Assembly: GCA_027574665.1 (NCBI GenBank)
Contig: CM050664.1
Coordinates: 18,316,774 to 18,380,773, forward strand
Length of the DNA: 64,000 nt
Source of the DNA: Rhynochetos jubatus
Lineage: Eukaryota > Chordata > Aves > Eurypygiformes > Rhynochetidae
Direction of reading: 5' to 3'
A program made the translations under genes and the position numbers. Positions 26,131 through 37,454 of this stretch are shown piece after piece. Position 1 is the stretch's first letter; every line of letters starts with the position of its first letter. A model generated the notes under the pieces. The model was given only the letters and a program-made list of their open reading frames with translations. It made no database searches and had not been told where the DNA came from.

Positions 26131-27134
26131 TTCCCCGCCTAGCTCTAGTTTGTCACCTCTCCAGGCCAGAGAACAATTTCTTACTGTGGGTACATTCAGT
26201 CTGTCATACAGTGTCGGACCTAAATGTAATTTGGCTGCTAGCAGGATAAAGGGCAAACCATTGCACAAAATCTAAAGGACATGGGCATCACTTTGCTGCC
26301 ATTTAAGTTTGCAGAAGTTTTTCTTACATATTAACTACAATTCACTCAGTATTTTCCGTGCCTTGTTAGAACGTGTTTGAGAAACGTAAAAGATGAGCAT
26401 GCCCCAGTGATGAGTTCTGCATTAAAATCCTTTACACCTCCTTTCTTTTCCATTAGACAGGCAGATCTCCGTGGCTACTCTGCAACAAGCTCTCAACACC
26501 TTGCTAAAGCTTCTTTACTTTTTTGCTATTATTTCCTTCTTCCAGGATTTTCTTAAGTTTGAAGCATTACATTTAATTGAATTAGGCTTGCATGCTCGGT
26601 GATGACTGTGCTATGTGTGTTTAATTAAAAAGACCAGCTTCTTTGCCAGGGAATGACTTCCTGATTTATTTCCAACTCAGTGTTCATGTTTTTCAAGGCA
26701 ATATTTTATTTACGGACACTGCATAAGTAATTTGCTTTGCTTTGATATTTTCTAGCTGTTTAGAAGAAAGACAGCTTTTGCTGTTTTTTCAGTAGGTGTC
26801 TTTCTATCAGGGGACTCCTTTTTCTGCCTATGTGTGGTTCATGGTCATTCTTTGTTTAGTCAGAATACTTCTTTCAAAATTAGGAAAAAGAATCACTTAT
26901 TGACCTGAGTTTTATTGCTGCTCTGAGCAGACATCATCCATAAATTGAGCATCCTATAATTTATATCTGAATGAAATACTGTAAATTTTATTAAACATTT
27001 TACCGTTTGCCTCTTGCAAGAACGTTGGAGTGTCATCCAACCCAGAGGAATAGTTTCATCTTTGTTATTAAATAATGTGGTCCTGTTCTTTATCAAGCTC
27101 TATTTTAAATGAGTTTGGTTAAATTAAATGACAC
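26131..27134. other. non-genic single-copy DNA
   Basis: No supported gene. AT-rich DNA with short chance frames only. Confidence 0.65.
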
Positions 27135-27240
27135 TTTATAATGGCTGGCAAGACAGAGTGGTTTAGTGCTCTGGCCTCTTATCTCTGGAGACCTGAAGGC
27201 CATGCTTTTGGTCCAGATAAGGCTGCTTTGCACCTCTGAA
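27135..27240 (+). mobile_element. possible ancient tRNA-derived SINE
   Basis: GACAGAGTGGTTTAGTGCTC resembles a tRNA A-box region (like the GCCGAGTGGTTAAGGC of tRNA-Ser or tRNA-Leu). It is followed by a variable-arm-like segment and a degenerate B-box-like GAAGGCCATGCTTTTGGTCC. It cannot be a functional tRNA because the B box and acceptor stem are broken. The family is not identified; chance similarity is possible. Confidence 0.35.
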
Positions 27241-29246
27241 GCAGTATAAAGTGACATTCAGCTGGCCTCAGGACTGTTAGTAGAATCCTTTATAGCTTGA
27301 GAGTGCTGCATAGAGACTTTTAAGAAAGTTCCTTTCCAATCATTGTAGTGTACTGGTATAGTGCAAAAAGTTGGTTGGAAATACTCTTCACTTTTGCTCA
27401 AGACCAAAGTCTTGCACTGATTTTTCTGCTTCAGGTCAAAGACAATCAATATTTGTTTGGATTTATCTGAGACTGGTGGGTACTGGCCACGTCACAGGGA
27501 CAAGTTGCAGTTTGCTCTAAGTATAACATGCCTGCTTGCCAGCTCCCGGAGTGACCAAACCTGCAGCCTTGGGCAACGCCTGCAAGTCCATCCTGGCAGA
27601 ACTGTCCATTGCTTTTTATTAGTCTTCCCCTAAATCCCAGAAACTCATTTTATCTACAGGGTAGCACATTTTTTATATGTGTTGGGCCCAGTCAAGCATT
27701 CTGTGGTGGTGTTGAGGGTTCTTGACTTCGGCATATGCTGGACCAAACCTGGAAAGAACACATGGGTGTGTTGGAATATTTACAGCACAGACGTGCAGAG
27801 GTAGTGTTGTATACAGGTTTGCCCAGTGCTTGCAAAACTTGGGTAGTTGTGAGAACAACTATGTTGCTCAACCCAACCGCCTCTATGTGTTGAGTTCCGT
27901 CTTACTGGAAACTTTGGACTTTTGCAATTATTTTAAGCCTTGTGTGGTTTGATGAAAAGGCAGTTACTTGGAGGATTTTTAATTCTTTAATGCGTAAAAT
28001 GACAGTGGATGCTGCTGTACTCAAGTCAGTGAATCCACATTTGGTTGTGGAACAGGCAGGCTGCTTCCATGGTGATCTGGCTTTATTCTAATGTCTGTGA
28101 CAGCCTTGTTGAAATCTGGGAGCCTGGGTGCTGGATTTTACCGGGTTCAGTGTTAGTCATGAAAAAACTTCTATCCTTTTCCCCTCCCTGCAGTAGCAGC
28201 TACAGAAGTTACTTGTGCAAGTGTAGCAGAATTGCCTCAGGTGACAATGGAACATTTGCTGTAAAAGGTCTAGGTAGGGAAGCAATTGGATTTATACCGT
28301 GGTGATACAGCAGCATATGACAGTGACTGGAGGAATCCCCAGATCTGCAGACCTAGACTTTTAGGGAAATTCGGATCCTTTGTCTTCTTTCCTTTAACTT
28401 GCTGTTGGTTTACTTTTTGTGCTGGACTTTGCTAAACTCAGCTGAGCTAATCTGAGGTGGTAGGAGCACTGTGTGCTCCTCTTCTCAGCTATAGAACCAA
28501 GGGTGTAGTGGCCAATCCCTAATTTGATTTAAAAAAAAAAAAAAAAAAGGGAAAAGGAAAAGAAAGGGGAAAAAGCCCTTGCAGGTACAGAACAGTCTCA
28601 ATGAACTTTCTAGCTGTCATCGTAATAACCTCTATTGCATTATGTTTGAAATCTCATTATGCTCTAGTCTGGTACTGATTCACCTAGACAGTGAGAGGGT
28701 ATTAAGACCAGCTTGTCAAATAGTTGGAGTAATAAAATATTTTCTGCCTTTCTGTGGAGAGCTTTATAGAATTAAGGGAAAGGTAGAAGTACAGCTGATG
28801 AGGGCTTCATGATGCCTCATACCCCAAATGCTTTTTGCGTGTACCTCTATTTCACAGTTTGTATGAGATTTCACAGATAGAAGACTAATTTTGTTGCTTT
28901 TTTGGCTTAATTTGTTTTGTCTGCTTCATACAACTAGGTGATTTAAATGGTCCATAAGTGAGAGATACCTTGGGGACAAAACTTAGCTTTATGCTTTATA
29001 TTATTCAGACTCTAAAGCTCAAAGTAATTGAATCTCTACTCAGAAACGAAGATTGAGTATTTTTATTTTAAATTTAAGTGTCTATATAAACATGATGCCT
29101 TAGGGTTTTGCTGATTTATAATGTATGTGCTTTGAAAGGTGCCTTAGTGGCTTCAGCAGAACCCTTTTCATTATATTAGTCTTTGGGAAAAAATATGCAG
29201 CCCATAATTCTTTTCTTTCCTACACTATAATATTGTTTATGCTTTT
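27241..29246. other. non-genic single-copy DNA
   Basis: No supported gene. An A18 run with a purine-rich extension lies at 28531-28574. Short frames such as 28045-28305 and 27673-27858 show no motif. Confidence 0.6.
28531..28574 (+). repeat. A18 plus purine-only tract
   Basis: Eighteen A followed by a G/A-only run of about 26 bases (GGGAAAAGGAAAAGAAAGG and onward). Low-complexity sequence able in principle to form a triplex; no function is implied. Confidence 0.8.
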
Positions 29247-29899
29247 ATCATAGAATCATAGAATGGTTTGGGTTGGAAGGGACCTTCAGAAGTCATCTAG
29301 TCCAACCCTCCGGCAATCAGCCAGCGACATCTTCAACTAGATGCCCCAGGGAGGCAGCAGACTTCCCTAAGATGAGGGTCTGTCCAGCATGTTGGACCCT
29401 CTGTTCTCCTCAGAAGGGAGTCCCCTACAACTGCAACCTGTGTTTTCTTGCTCATGGAGGTGATCGTGATACAGGGAGTAGGCCTTTCTGACCTTGGAAA
29501 TACCTCTGGTGTAGGTGGACCATCACTGGCCTTCCACATCCAGAGCCTCATATTTGTTGTACAGAAGCATCTGGGAAGGTGAAGTGGGCAAGGAGGGGGA
29601 TTGCCTACTGCACTGAGCTACTGCCTTCAGCCTGGTGGTGGGAAGATACAGGATCCCCTTGATCTTGGGTTTTCTTGTGGCTGTTCCTGTCTCATGGAGG
29701 GCAGAGCAGGGCATGGTTCCACCCATCTACCTCTTTCTCAAACTCCCTGATGCTCCTTAACTTTTCTGCTTCCTCTGGTCGCTCTGCCACCAGATTGGGC
29801 AGACATCCACCTGGTCATACCTCTCTCAGCTGTTCTCGCTGCTGCTGGCTGTTACCAGGGAAAGGCCCTGGAACACTGCAGCCTGAGACCTTTTCTGTC
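29247..29899 (-). mobile_element. rearranged CR1 LINE: ORF1 fragment joined to the 3' tail
   Basis: CR1 is the dominant non-LTR retrotransposon of birds. On the minus strand this copy begins in ORF1: a degenerate CxxC-type region, then an acidic/basic helix (EKLRSIREFEKEVDGWNHA, 29710-29790), then a linker ending NKYEALDVEG (near 29530). The esterase-like part follows, with VVGDSLL (GDSL at 29414-29425), EGPTCWTDPH and REVCCLPGA. These are the landmarks of CR1 ORF1, whose protein binds nucleic acid and carries a GDSL-type esterase domain. Directly after CLPGA, around 29330-29342, the sequence switches to the CR1 3' end (TTGGACTAGATGACTTC, GGTCCCTTCCAACCC and ATTCTATGATTCTATGAT). All of ORF2 (endonuclease and reverse transcriptase) is missing. 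The recognisable pieces lie in three different frames, so the copy is dead. Confidence 0.85.
29333..29551 (-). pseudogene. CR1 ORF1 esterase-domain remnant
   Basis: A 72-codon open piece of CR1 ORF1. Residues 41-47 read VVGDSLL, including the catalytic-serine motif GDSL (serine at residue 45), and residues 63-70 read EVCCLPGA. The upstream linker is in another frame and ends at a stop near 29523, and the esterase domain is cut off soon after CLPGA by the jump to the 3' tail. The conserved Asp/His of the esterase C-terminal part is absent. The fragment cannot make a working ORF1 protein. Confidence 0.8.
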
Positions 29900-32811
29900 A
29901 TCATCCTATATAATGCTATTAGCTAAGCAGTTCTGTTCTGTACCTCAGACACATGACAAAACACCTTACAATATTGGTTCCTCTGTGTACTAATGATAAT
30001 CTCCATGCAATTTTTTCTCTTTTTGTGTTTGTCTCCTTTCCCCTGCTGCTTCTCAGCCAGGTGTCTTCAGCCTAATGGCCATAATAATGGATGAGCTCAT
30101 GTTTCCAAAGCCTGCTAACGTCAGACCGCTGTCCTTTGGAAGCCTACATGGTATTATTGTAAAGAGTAGGATGGCTGCATTCGTCCTGGACCAGTTCAGT
30201 TTGAAAGGCAGGTCTTGAGGGCTTGTGCGGTGTCTCACTGACTTCTGTGGGGCCCTGTCCAGGTCTGGAGGGTGACTGATCAGATTCCCAGTGTGTGTGA
30301 TTTAGCTGCCTCTTGCCAGAGTGCAAGTTCAGAGATATGAAGCATGTTGAATGATTTCACTCGCCCTTATTTGTGACTGGAGTCCCATGGCAACAGGTGC
30401 TGAGATTGTCACCCACAGGAGCAGTGGCTGAGGCAGCAGGTCAGTTTGATCTTTCCTAGCCAGCTGGCAGGCTGTGTTATGGCTTAATCTATGTCAGATG
30501 TTTCCAGACACAAGGAATTCAAAATACATTCCTTTAAATTAAAAACTGTGACAGGTTAGAGAGAGCTGCAGTTGGAGTGATCAGAGAAAAGTCCTCAAGG
30601 TGCCCTAGTTGGGACCAAAGTGAATAGTGCCTTGTGAATACATCCAGTTTTTATTTGAGACCCAAAATAAAGCTTGAAACTTGCAGAATGGGCAATTTTC
30701 ATGTGAGAGCCAGCTCAACCTGACTTCGATAAGGTTGCATGAGCCTGTATTTTCCTGTGAGAACCTCTTGCCTGTTCTTCACTTAATGGATGGCCAGGGG
30801 TGCATCGTTTGCAAGGCAGTCTGGGGTTGAAATTCGGAATGACCACATCTTTGGTAATCTCAGAGATACAGCAGTTTACGTACGGTAACCTGATGGTGAG
30901 GCCATAGTGTTGCTTGAAGAATGTGGTGTTTTCCTCAGGGAGTAACAGTATATTTGCTACAAGTTTAGGTTCTTTTGTGACAATTCTCTGGATGTCTTCT
31001 GTGGATATGCAGTGAACTAGCTTAGGCTGGAATAAGCACTCCTAGTGGCACTTTCTATTTGGAAGCTTATTCTTGTCAGTCAGGCAAGGACAGTTTACAG
31101 AATTATCTATTGCTTGGGATAAGTCCCTCACCTTCTGCAGAAATGCAGCAGATATGAATTGAGGCATTTTTATTTATTTTATTTTTCAGTTTTTTTCTCC
31201 TTCTAGGCTCGCTCACTGGCCATTGAGATATGAGCTGGCCTCCTATTGTGTGCAGGAGGCAAGAGTTCTTTTGCACAGCATAAATTCCATGCTTTTTAAA
31301 AAAACCTTCTTTTTCTATGGGCTCCATAGAAGAACATGCATTCTGTATAGAACTGACAAGAAAATTGGCTTTAAAATTGTTCAAATTATTTGAGAATGGT
31401 GTTTTCATTGCTGGTACTTAGATACCAGTGTAATAGGTCCCTTAGCAAAACCTAAGACAGTGAGACTTAACTACAGACAGAGTAGTATTAATACTTCCGT
31501 TGTCATTTTTCAGCATGGACTGGAAATACTTATGCTTAAAGGAGTTATAATTTTTGCATATTTGATGCTAAACTTTTATCCAGACGTCTTTTCACAGTCT
31601 GTGCAAGAGGCCATGTAAATACACATACAAAAGAACCTGTATTTTTGTCTTTGCTGGGACAAAGGAGTTGCTTTCCATAGTCTGCTGTGCACATGTGATG
31701 TGAATCTGAGTTGTATCAAAGGAGTGTGTTGGTACGTGTAAACTCTGATGGTGCAAGGTCTAATCATTTTTTAAGGAACAAGTGCTGGTTCGTGCACACA
31801 TGCTAGTATGTGCAAGCGCAGGCTCTTTAGTGTGTGGGAGAGTGTACGCACACACAGCTTTCCATGGCCAAAAGGGAGTGCTAGTATTTTAAAGATGAGG
31901 TCTGTAAACCACATTTTTTATTGAACTCTTTTTCTATGCCCCACACTTCCCTCAGGCCACTGGCTATGAATTATCCCATACTGCTGGCTTATTCTAATCC
32001 CTGGGCTTTCCTCATCTTCCCATTTGTATAATTACATGTGTTACCTAAATGCACTGTATGGCTTAGGAAGAATGTTTATTTTTTATACTACTATTTCATA
32101 TCCTAGTGAGCTTCTTGTTTCCTCAGGAGCCACAGACTAACAGCTGGGGCCCAATATGTACTTCCAGCAGAATAGCAGAAGTATATGTGGCTTTAGTTCC
32201 TAAGAAAACAAACATTTTGTTTATCATTTTAAAGAGCAACCACTATTTCCACTGAGAACAAATAAATATATGTCAAACTAGGTATATTCCTCTCCTGCCT
32301 AAATAAACAAAATGTATAGTACTTCTTGCTCTAAATACTTCCTAGAGGCATTTGGACAGTTATTCAAGAGAAGTATTCCCAGTTCTGCCAACTTCATAGG
32401 TGAAAAGAAAGAGAAAGGAAAGAAAGAAAATGCCATCAATTAAAGAAAACCTATTTTGGCTGGAATGTGAGATCAATGAAGAATTTTTAAAATCCACCTT
32501 TGCATTAGTTATTGGAGTTTCTCTCTTTGCTCTGTATTCCAGTCCCAGTTTTGAGTTCCAGGAAGATGTGTTCTCTCCCACCCTGTCCTTGCTTCTCCAG
32601 CAGCACAGAATTGTTATAGAAAGGGTAAACAAATTATCAAAATTAGGATACAAATGCCAAATTTTTCCATTTGATGTGGTGATCTGTGGGGCAGACTTAA
32701 AAGAAAGATACATGATATTTCCTACTTGGATATGGCTAAATTCTTTACTTTTCCTTCCCCAAGAATTTTTTTTTTTTCTTGGGGGAGACAGATTGTGTGG
32801 TAAAGGAATGA
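29900..32811. other. non-genic single-copy DNA
   Basis: No supported gene. Overlapping antisense frames at 32360-32866 (168 codons minus, 148 plus) cover a stop-poor AT-rich patch with a purine-rich stretch at 32402-32430. Neither shows a recognisable domain. Confidence 0.6.
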
Positions 32812-32915
32812 GTAATATCCATAGAATGACAAAACCGGTAGATTGATGTGACTTGCCCATAGTCAATGAAGAAGTCTGTGGTGGAGCGAGGAATTGCTTT
32901 GGATCGTGTGAGCTT
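32812..32915 (-). mobile_element. fragment of ancient L3/MIR-type SINE or LINE
   Basis: ATGTGACTTGCCCATAGTCA followed by GAAGTCTGTGGTGGAGCGAG and GAATTGCTTTGGATC matches in order the widespread motif 'agtgacttgcccaaggtcacacagcaagtctgtggcagagccaggaattgaacc'. This is the reverse complement of the conserved core of MIR and related amniote elements. A weak upstream match (AATATCC...) may extend it left. Assigned to the minus strand by analogy with MIR. The exact family is uncertain. Confidence 0.5.
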
Positions 32916-33845
32916 CAATATTTGGTGGTCTTTTTCTGGGGATCTTGCTTTCTTTTTTTCTTTTGGTTTTCTTCTTTTCTTGTTATTCTTTCTTGTCCAA
33001 TTTTCTTTGGTGGTTTGGCAGCATTGCAGACGCCTCTTGACATGTGAGAAATTAATAAAAAATTAAATTAATACAATGGAAAAAGCAGTCAACCATTTCA
33101 GTGACAATAAGAGAAGGTGTAGGGGAAAAAATAAAACAACCAAAAACCCTCAAACCTCTCCTATAATACAACCATCAGTATTCATGAGCCATTACTGAAC
33201 TTTTCTTTTGAACATCTGATTTTTTTTTTTTATAATAGCTTCTTTGAGGAAGAAAGAAAATAGGATCAGAGCTGCAATACAAAATGACAAGTGTTTAGTT
33301 TGTTATTGGTTCCAGCTAATAAATGTGAATATTGCTGTGAGCCTCTTTCAAACTGGTGGGCATAACAACTGAAATTCCATTCAAGCTAAATGAGGGAGCA
33401 GTTAAAAACAACTTTATTTAGTGAGGGCTGAAACAATAGAGGCTGCTGCCAAAAGCATAAAATGGTATAGCATAGCAAAGAGGTTACTCTGGTTGTATTG
33501 AGGCATTTCCTTGCATTAACAGAGCAAAGTGGGAGATTGGGCGGCTGGAGATGAGTAGCATGTTTTGAGAGAAGGAAGCAGGATCAGACAAACAGAGATG
33601 TTCAGAATAAGCAAATACCACCATGGGGAATATGCCTTTGAGAAATAAGATAGGAGGCCATATTTAAAAAAAAAAAAAAAAAAAAAAGGTGTCTTGTTCA
33701 TTCTTTATTTAAAATTAAAAAAAAAAAAGAAAAGGGGAAACCCAAAGGATCATGTCTCCAGCATCTCTTTATTTTTCCAGTGTGGATGACAGCCTAGGTT
33801 TGGCTCAGTGCTCAGGTAGAAAGGGAAGTAATGGTGTGTATCTTT
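32916..33845. other. non-genic DNA with poly(A) runs
   Basis: No supported gene. A T-rich pyrimidine-biased stretch at about 32940-33010 and two A runs at 33666-33687 (A22) and 33717-33728 (A12). Confidence 0.65.
33666..33728 (+). repeat. A22 and A12 tracts
   Basis: A22 at 33666-33687 and A12 at 33717-33728, separated by about 30 mixed bases. These are the longest A runs in the window. No processed-transcript body is evident to the left. Confidence 0.85.
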
Positions 33846-33882
33846 TGGGCTGGATTCTCAGCTAATGTAAGTGAGCACAACT
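33846..33882. repeat. relic of ancient palindromic amniote repeat
   Basis: GGGCTGGATTCTCAGCTAAT followed by GTAAGTGAGCACAACT strongly resembles the repeat arm 'gggccagattctcagctggtgtaaatcagcatagct'. Only one arm is preserved. By eye and from memory. Confidence 0.45.
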
Positions 33883-36800
33883 GTTCTCTTGACCCTTTGT
33901 AAGGACAAGATGTGCAGAAGCAATATAGAAAGGTGAACAAGTTTGCGTCTCCTTTGTTTAGGGCAAATTAGATGTTATCTGACACAGGCTGGTTTCCAAT
34001 TTTGACATATTTTACTGCCAAAAAGTAGTGCTAGGATGAAAATAGAACTGCTGGAAAGAGCTAACATTCATCCCTCGTCTGACCAAACCGCAGAAAACAG
34101 GATAATTATAGGTGTATGCGGGATGGGGAACCTTCTGAACTTTGCCATTTTCCCTGTAAACAATAAGTCCACTGAGACTCATCCAAACTCTGTCTGGAAG
34201 TAAACAGTGGGAGTCCATTGCTGTGGTGAGGTTAGGGCTGTAAAAGGCATTTCTCTGGCTTGTTTTCAACTTTTAGGTGAGGAGATGACAACTTTGAACA
34301 GGGTGTATGGTCCTCAGCTCACATCCGTATCCTGTGGATGTCGTGAAACCCAGTGGTGTGGTTAGGGTCTTTAGTACTATTAGGAATGAACATCCTGCTG
34401 TGCTTAGAAACTTTTTTGTGGCTTGGAGTATATGTGCAGGGGAAATACTTTGAAATATTTCAGCTGAGTACCTTCTCTAACCTTGGTTGGCACTGGCTGA
34501 GTGGGGGATCCTTGCTGACTCCCTCAGCAGTGAGGGCTGGAAAAGACTGGTTATTTAGCCTGAACTTCTTACTCTCTCAGCATCAGAAGATGGGACTGTG
34601 TGGGGAACGTCTATTGTAAATAGTTCACAGTGTTTTCCATTTACCAGCTTCCCTCTAGGCTGCAGTCACTATTTATTTAAAATATGTGCCAAATACCAAA
34701 GAAAACAGCTTTGTTTCAGTGGTGACATCATACCTCCAGTCTTGCACACTGCCTGGATGCTTCCTTATATACACCTGGCATCCATATAGGAGGGCTGATG
34801 AAGGACCAGAGCATCTCTTGAATTTATCCCCTCCTTGCTGTTAAAGATTTGAAGAGACTGTTCTGATCATCAGACTTGGATCAGTGAGATGATGCAGCAT
34901 GTAGCATCTTACAGGGAGCACTTCCAGTGGGAGCAAACATAAGAGGAAATATAGAGATGCTGCTTTGAAAATTTAAAAAGTCAGCTCCTGCCAGTCCATC
35001 GTGCAGTTCTGACTGAGAAATAGAGGGCAAGCAAGGTCTTGTGTTGTTTGATGTATTTATGGGTGCTTGGTGGCCAGACTCCATTGTCTGCTTGTTCTCA
35101 GGCACTCCGATTCACATGCTAGTGAAAACAAAGGTGTTACAGACACTCATATCCACTCAGAAGAAAAGGTACTGCAAATGTGGTGCTATCTTCAGGTGTG
35201 GTCTTCCCAGCACAAATCTAGTTCTGCAATGGAAATGTCTTGGCTTTGCAAATGAGATTCACAATTTACATAAGAGCTGATCTAGTCGTTGCTTCCTTTC
35301 CTTAAACAGTATTCTCTGTTGTAAGCCTTCACAGCAAATGAAGTTTTCTGACTGACATATTTTTGCCTATTTGATGAAGCCATGCTCTCTCCTTTTGTGA
35401 CTGGATAATGCCAGCTGCAGAACTCGTTCATCTACTGACTTTTTTAGTTATGAGAGAGCACTTGAAGGGTCTAGATGCTGTGGGAGGAAAGAGTCACTGA
35501 TCTGTAGGGAAGTACTGTTGCGATTAGAATGACTCCCAAGCACGACATTTACTTCAGAAGGTGTGTATAGCCTCTGTCTTTTAAATCTTTCTTTGACTAC
35601 AGCTAAACTCTTGTAAGGTCTCTCATTAGGATAAAGAACAGAAAGACTCTATGACTGACTCATCTGTACTGTCTTGGCTTCTTTGCTGTAAGAGATATCA
35701 GTTTATAGCACCTTTAGCTGCCTCAGTCCCCCCATGTGTCTAGGTCTGCTGAGTGTATGTATGTTGGACCATGATGCCAGGATGAGGACAAACAGCACCG
35801 AAGAACAGGGAGAAGGAAGGAGCAGAAATCTTTGGACAGGTGACGTAAAAGAGGTTCAGGAATGTGGCTTGTCAATAGTTATTCTAACACCCTGCAAGTG
35901 AACTTGGCACCTTGTGCTATATTTACAGCCTAATGAGAGAGAATGGTAATAAAGTTTTTTGGGTCTGGGTTTTGAGTTTGGGGTTTTTTTTGAGGCTAAG
36001 AGTTCTGTTTGAACTTAAAATCTTTCTCCTTCTGGATTCTATGTCTATATGTATTAGAATCAGTGTATTAACGTCCCCCCTCCATGTATCAAAAATATCC
36101 CTTCTGTAATGTCAGGTCACAGCTAACCACATCTCACCTCTAGGAAGAGGTTGGTTTTCCTCATATTTTTTTTTCTTTTTTTTTTAGCCTCAGAAGTGCA
36201 ACTGTTCTGCTTTTGCAAGGCAGAATGTTTGGCAAATCTTCCTGGATAATAAATATGGCATGTGGACTACAAATGAATAGTGCCCCCATAGTAAATTCCA
36301 CTCAGACATGGTAAATAAAACAAAGGGAAGTTACCTAGTCAGTGATTTGCTGACAGATTTTAGTCAGTTGCTATTTCACTCTGTTTTAGTGACTATAAAT
36401 TCCAGACCCACAGAAACTGCTTTCTACCATTATCATCCCACATTCTGCAGTTATTTTGTACTTTTTATGGTGTCAACATTATTTCCTATTCAACTGCATA
36501 ACAGCTAATTTAACTTAGATAAATTAGCTGAAATGAAAACATAGTGTGGCTGCAGCCCTAATTGCTTTCTTTTTATTAAAAAAAGACAAAAAAAAAAAAA
36601 AAAGATTCTAAACCCGTGAAGCATATCTGCAGGATATGCAATTAGCTCCAGACTACACAGAGGTGCTCTGCAAGTTACCCGTTGCTTTTGTCACTTCTCA
36701 CTCAGTCTGTACCATATGGGAACATTCAGCAGAGATTTCTGTAGAGGTAAACATCATCTTTTTGCAGCAGATCACCCAAGAAGCAAGGTTTGACAGGCAG

Positions 36801-37170
36801 CAGTGCTTAGATTTGCCTGCAGAGTTGTATTTCAATCTGAAAACCTTCCTATATATTTAGCCTTCCACCCGTCTTGGTTTGCTTTGCTGAATATTTGAGT
36901 TTTGTGGAATGGGGAGATAAAGTAAGCTCCACACTGGGTTTGCCTTTAGCTCTTGGAGTCTGTTATAATGCAGCTATTATGTCAGAAGCCCTCTGTGGTT
37001 AACTTTCAGGCTGCTTACAGCGTGACTTGTGGATAACTGAAATACAACCATGTCACCAGGTCTCGCAAACACTGTAAATATCTTGAAAGCTTCGTCGCTT
37101 CTCAGAAGAATAATACATTCTGGAGGATAGGCATATTTGAACAGTTTTTCTGTGTTTGAAGGTTTATCTG
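33883..37170. other. non-genic single-copy DNA
   Basis: No supported gene. A T-rich run at about 36160-36185 and an A16 run at 36588-36603 are the only low-complexity features. Frames of 60 to 90 codons carry no motif. Confidence 0.65.
36588..36603 (+). repeat. poly(A) tract
   Basis: Sixteen uninterrupted A, preceded by AAAAAAAGAC. No retrocopy body recognised. Confidence 0.8.
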
Positions 37171-37171
37171 T

Positions 37172-37427
37172 AATCATAGAATCACAGACTGGTTTGGGTT
37201 GGAAGGGACCTTAAAGACCATCTAGTTCCAACCCCCCTGCTGTGGACAGGGACACCCTCCACTAGCCCAGGTTGCTCACAGCCTCATCCAGCCTGGCCTT
37301 GGACACTGCCAGGGATGGGGCATCCACAGCTGCTTTGGGCAACCTGTCCCAGTGCCTCCCCACCCTCTCTGGGAAGAATGTCTTCCTGATTCCTAATCTA
37401 AATCTACCTGCTTTTAATTTAAATGTT
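37172..37427 (-). mobile_element. 5'-truncated CR1 LINE, 3' end only
   Basis: The plus strand shows the reverse complement of the avian CR1 3' end almost intact: ATCATAGAATCACAGACTGG, TTTGGGTTGGAAGGGACC, CATCTAGTTCCAACCCCC, GACAGGGACACCCTCCACTA, CAGGTTGCTCACAGCC, CAGCCTGGCCTTGGACACTG, GCCAGGGATGGGGCATCC and TTCCTAATCTAAATCTACC. It stops near TTTAATTTAAA at 37427. The element therefore lies on the minus strand with its octamer tail at the left and is truncated at its 5' side. About 255 bases remain, covering the end of ORF2 and the short 3' UTR. Good conservation suggests it is much younger than the MIR relic. Confidence 0.95.
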
Positions 37428-37454
37428 TTACTATAAATGTTTTAATAGTAAAAC
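37425..37454. repeat. 10-bp perfect inverted repeat at CR1 truncation point
   Basis: GTTTTACTAT (37425-37434) and ATAGTAAAAC (37445-37454) are perfect reverse complements with a 10-base loop. The decamer AAATGTTTTA also occurs twice, at 37421 and 37435. The hairpin sits exactly where CR1 similarity ends. It is not followed by a T run that would suggest a terminator. Confidence 0.7.

Noticed and set aside
27135-27240. Functional tRNA gene
   Set aside because: B box and acceptor stem are not preserved; only a SINE relic is plausible.
28531-28574. Poly(A) as the tail of a processed pseudogene
   Set aside because: No cDNA-like body, target duplication or polyadenylation signal at the right distance.
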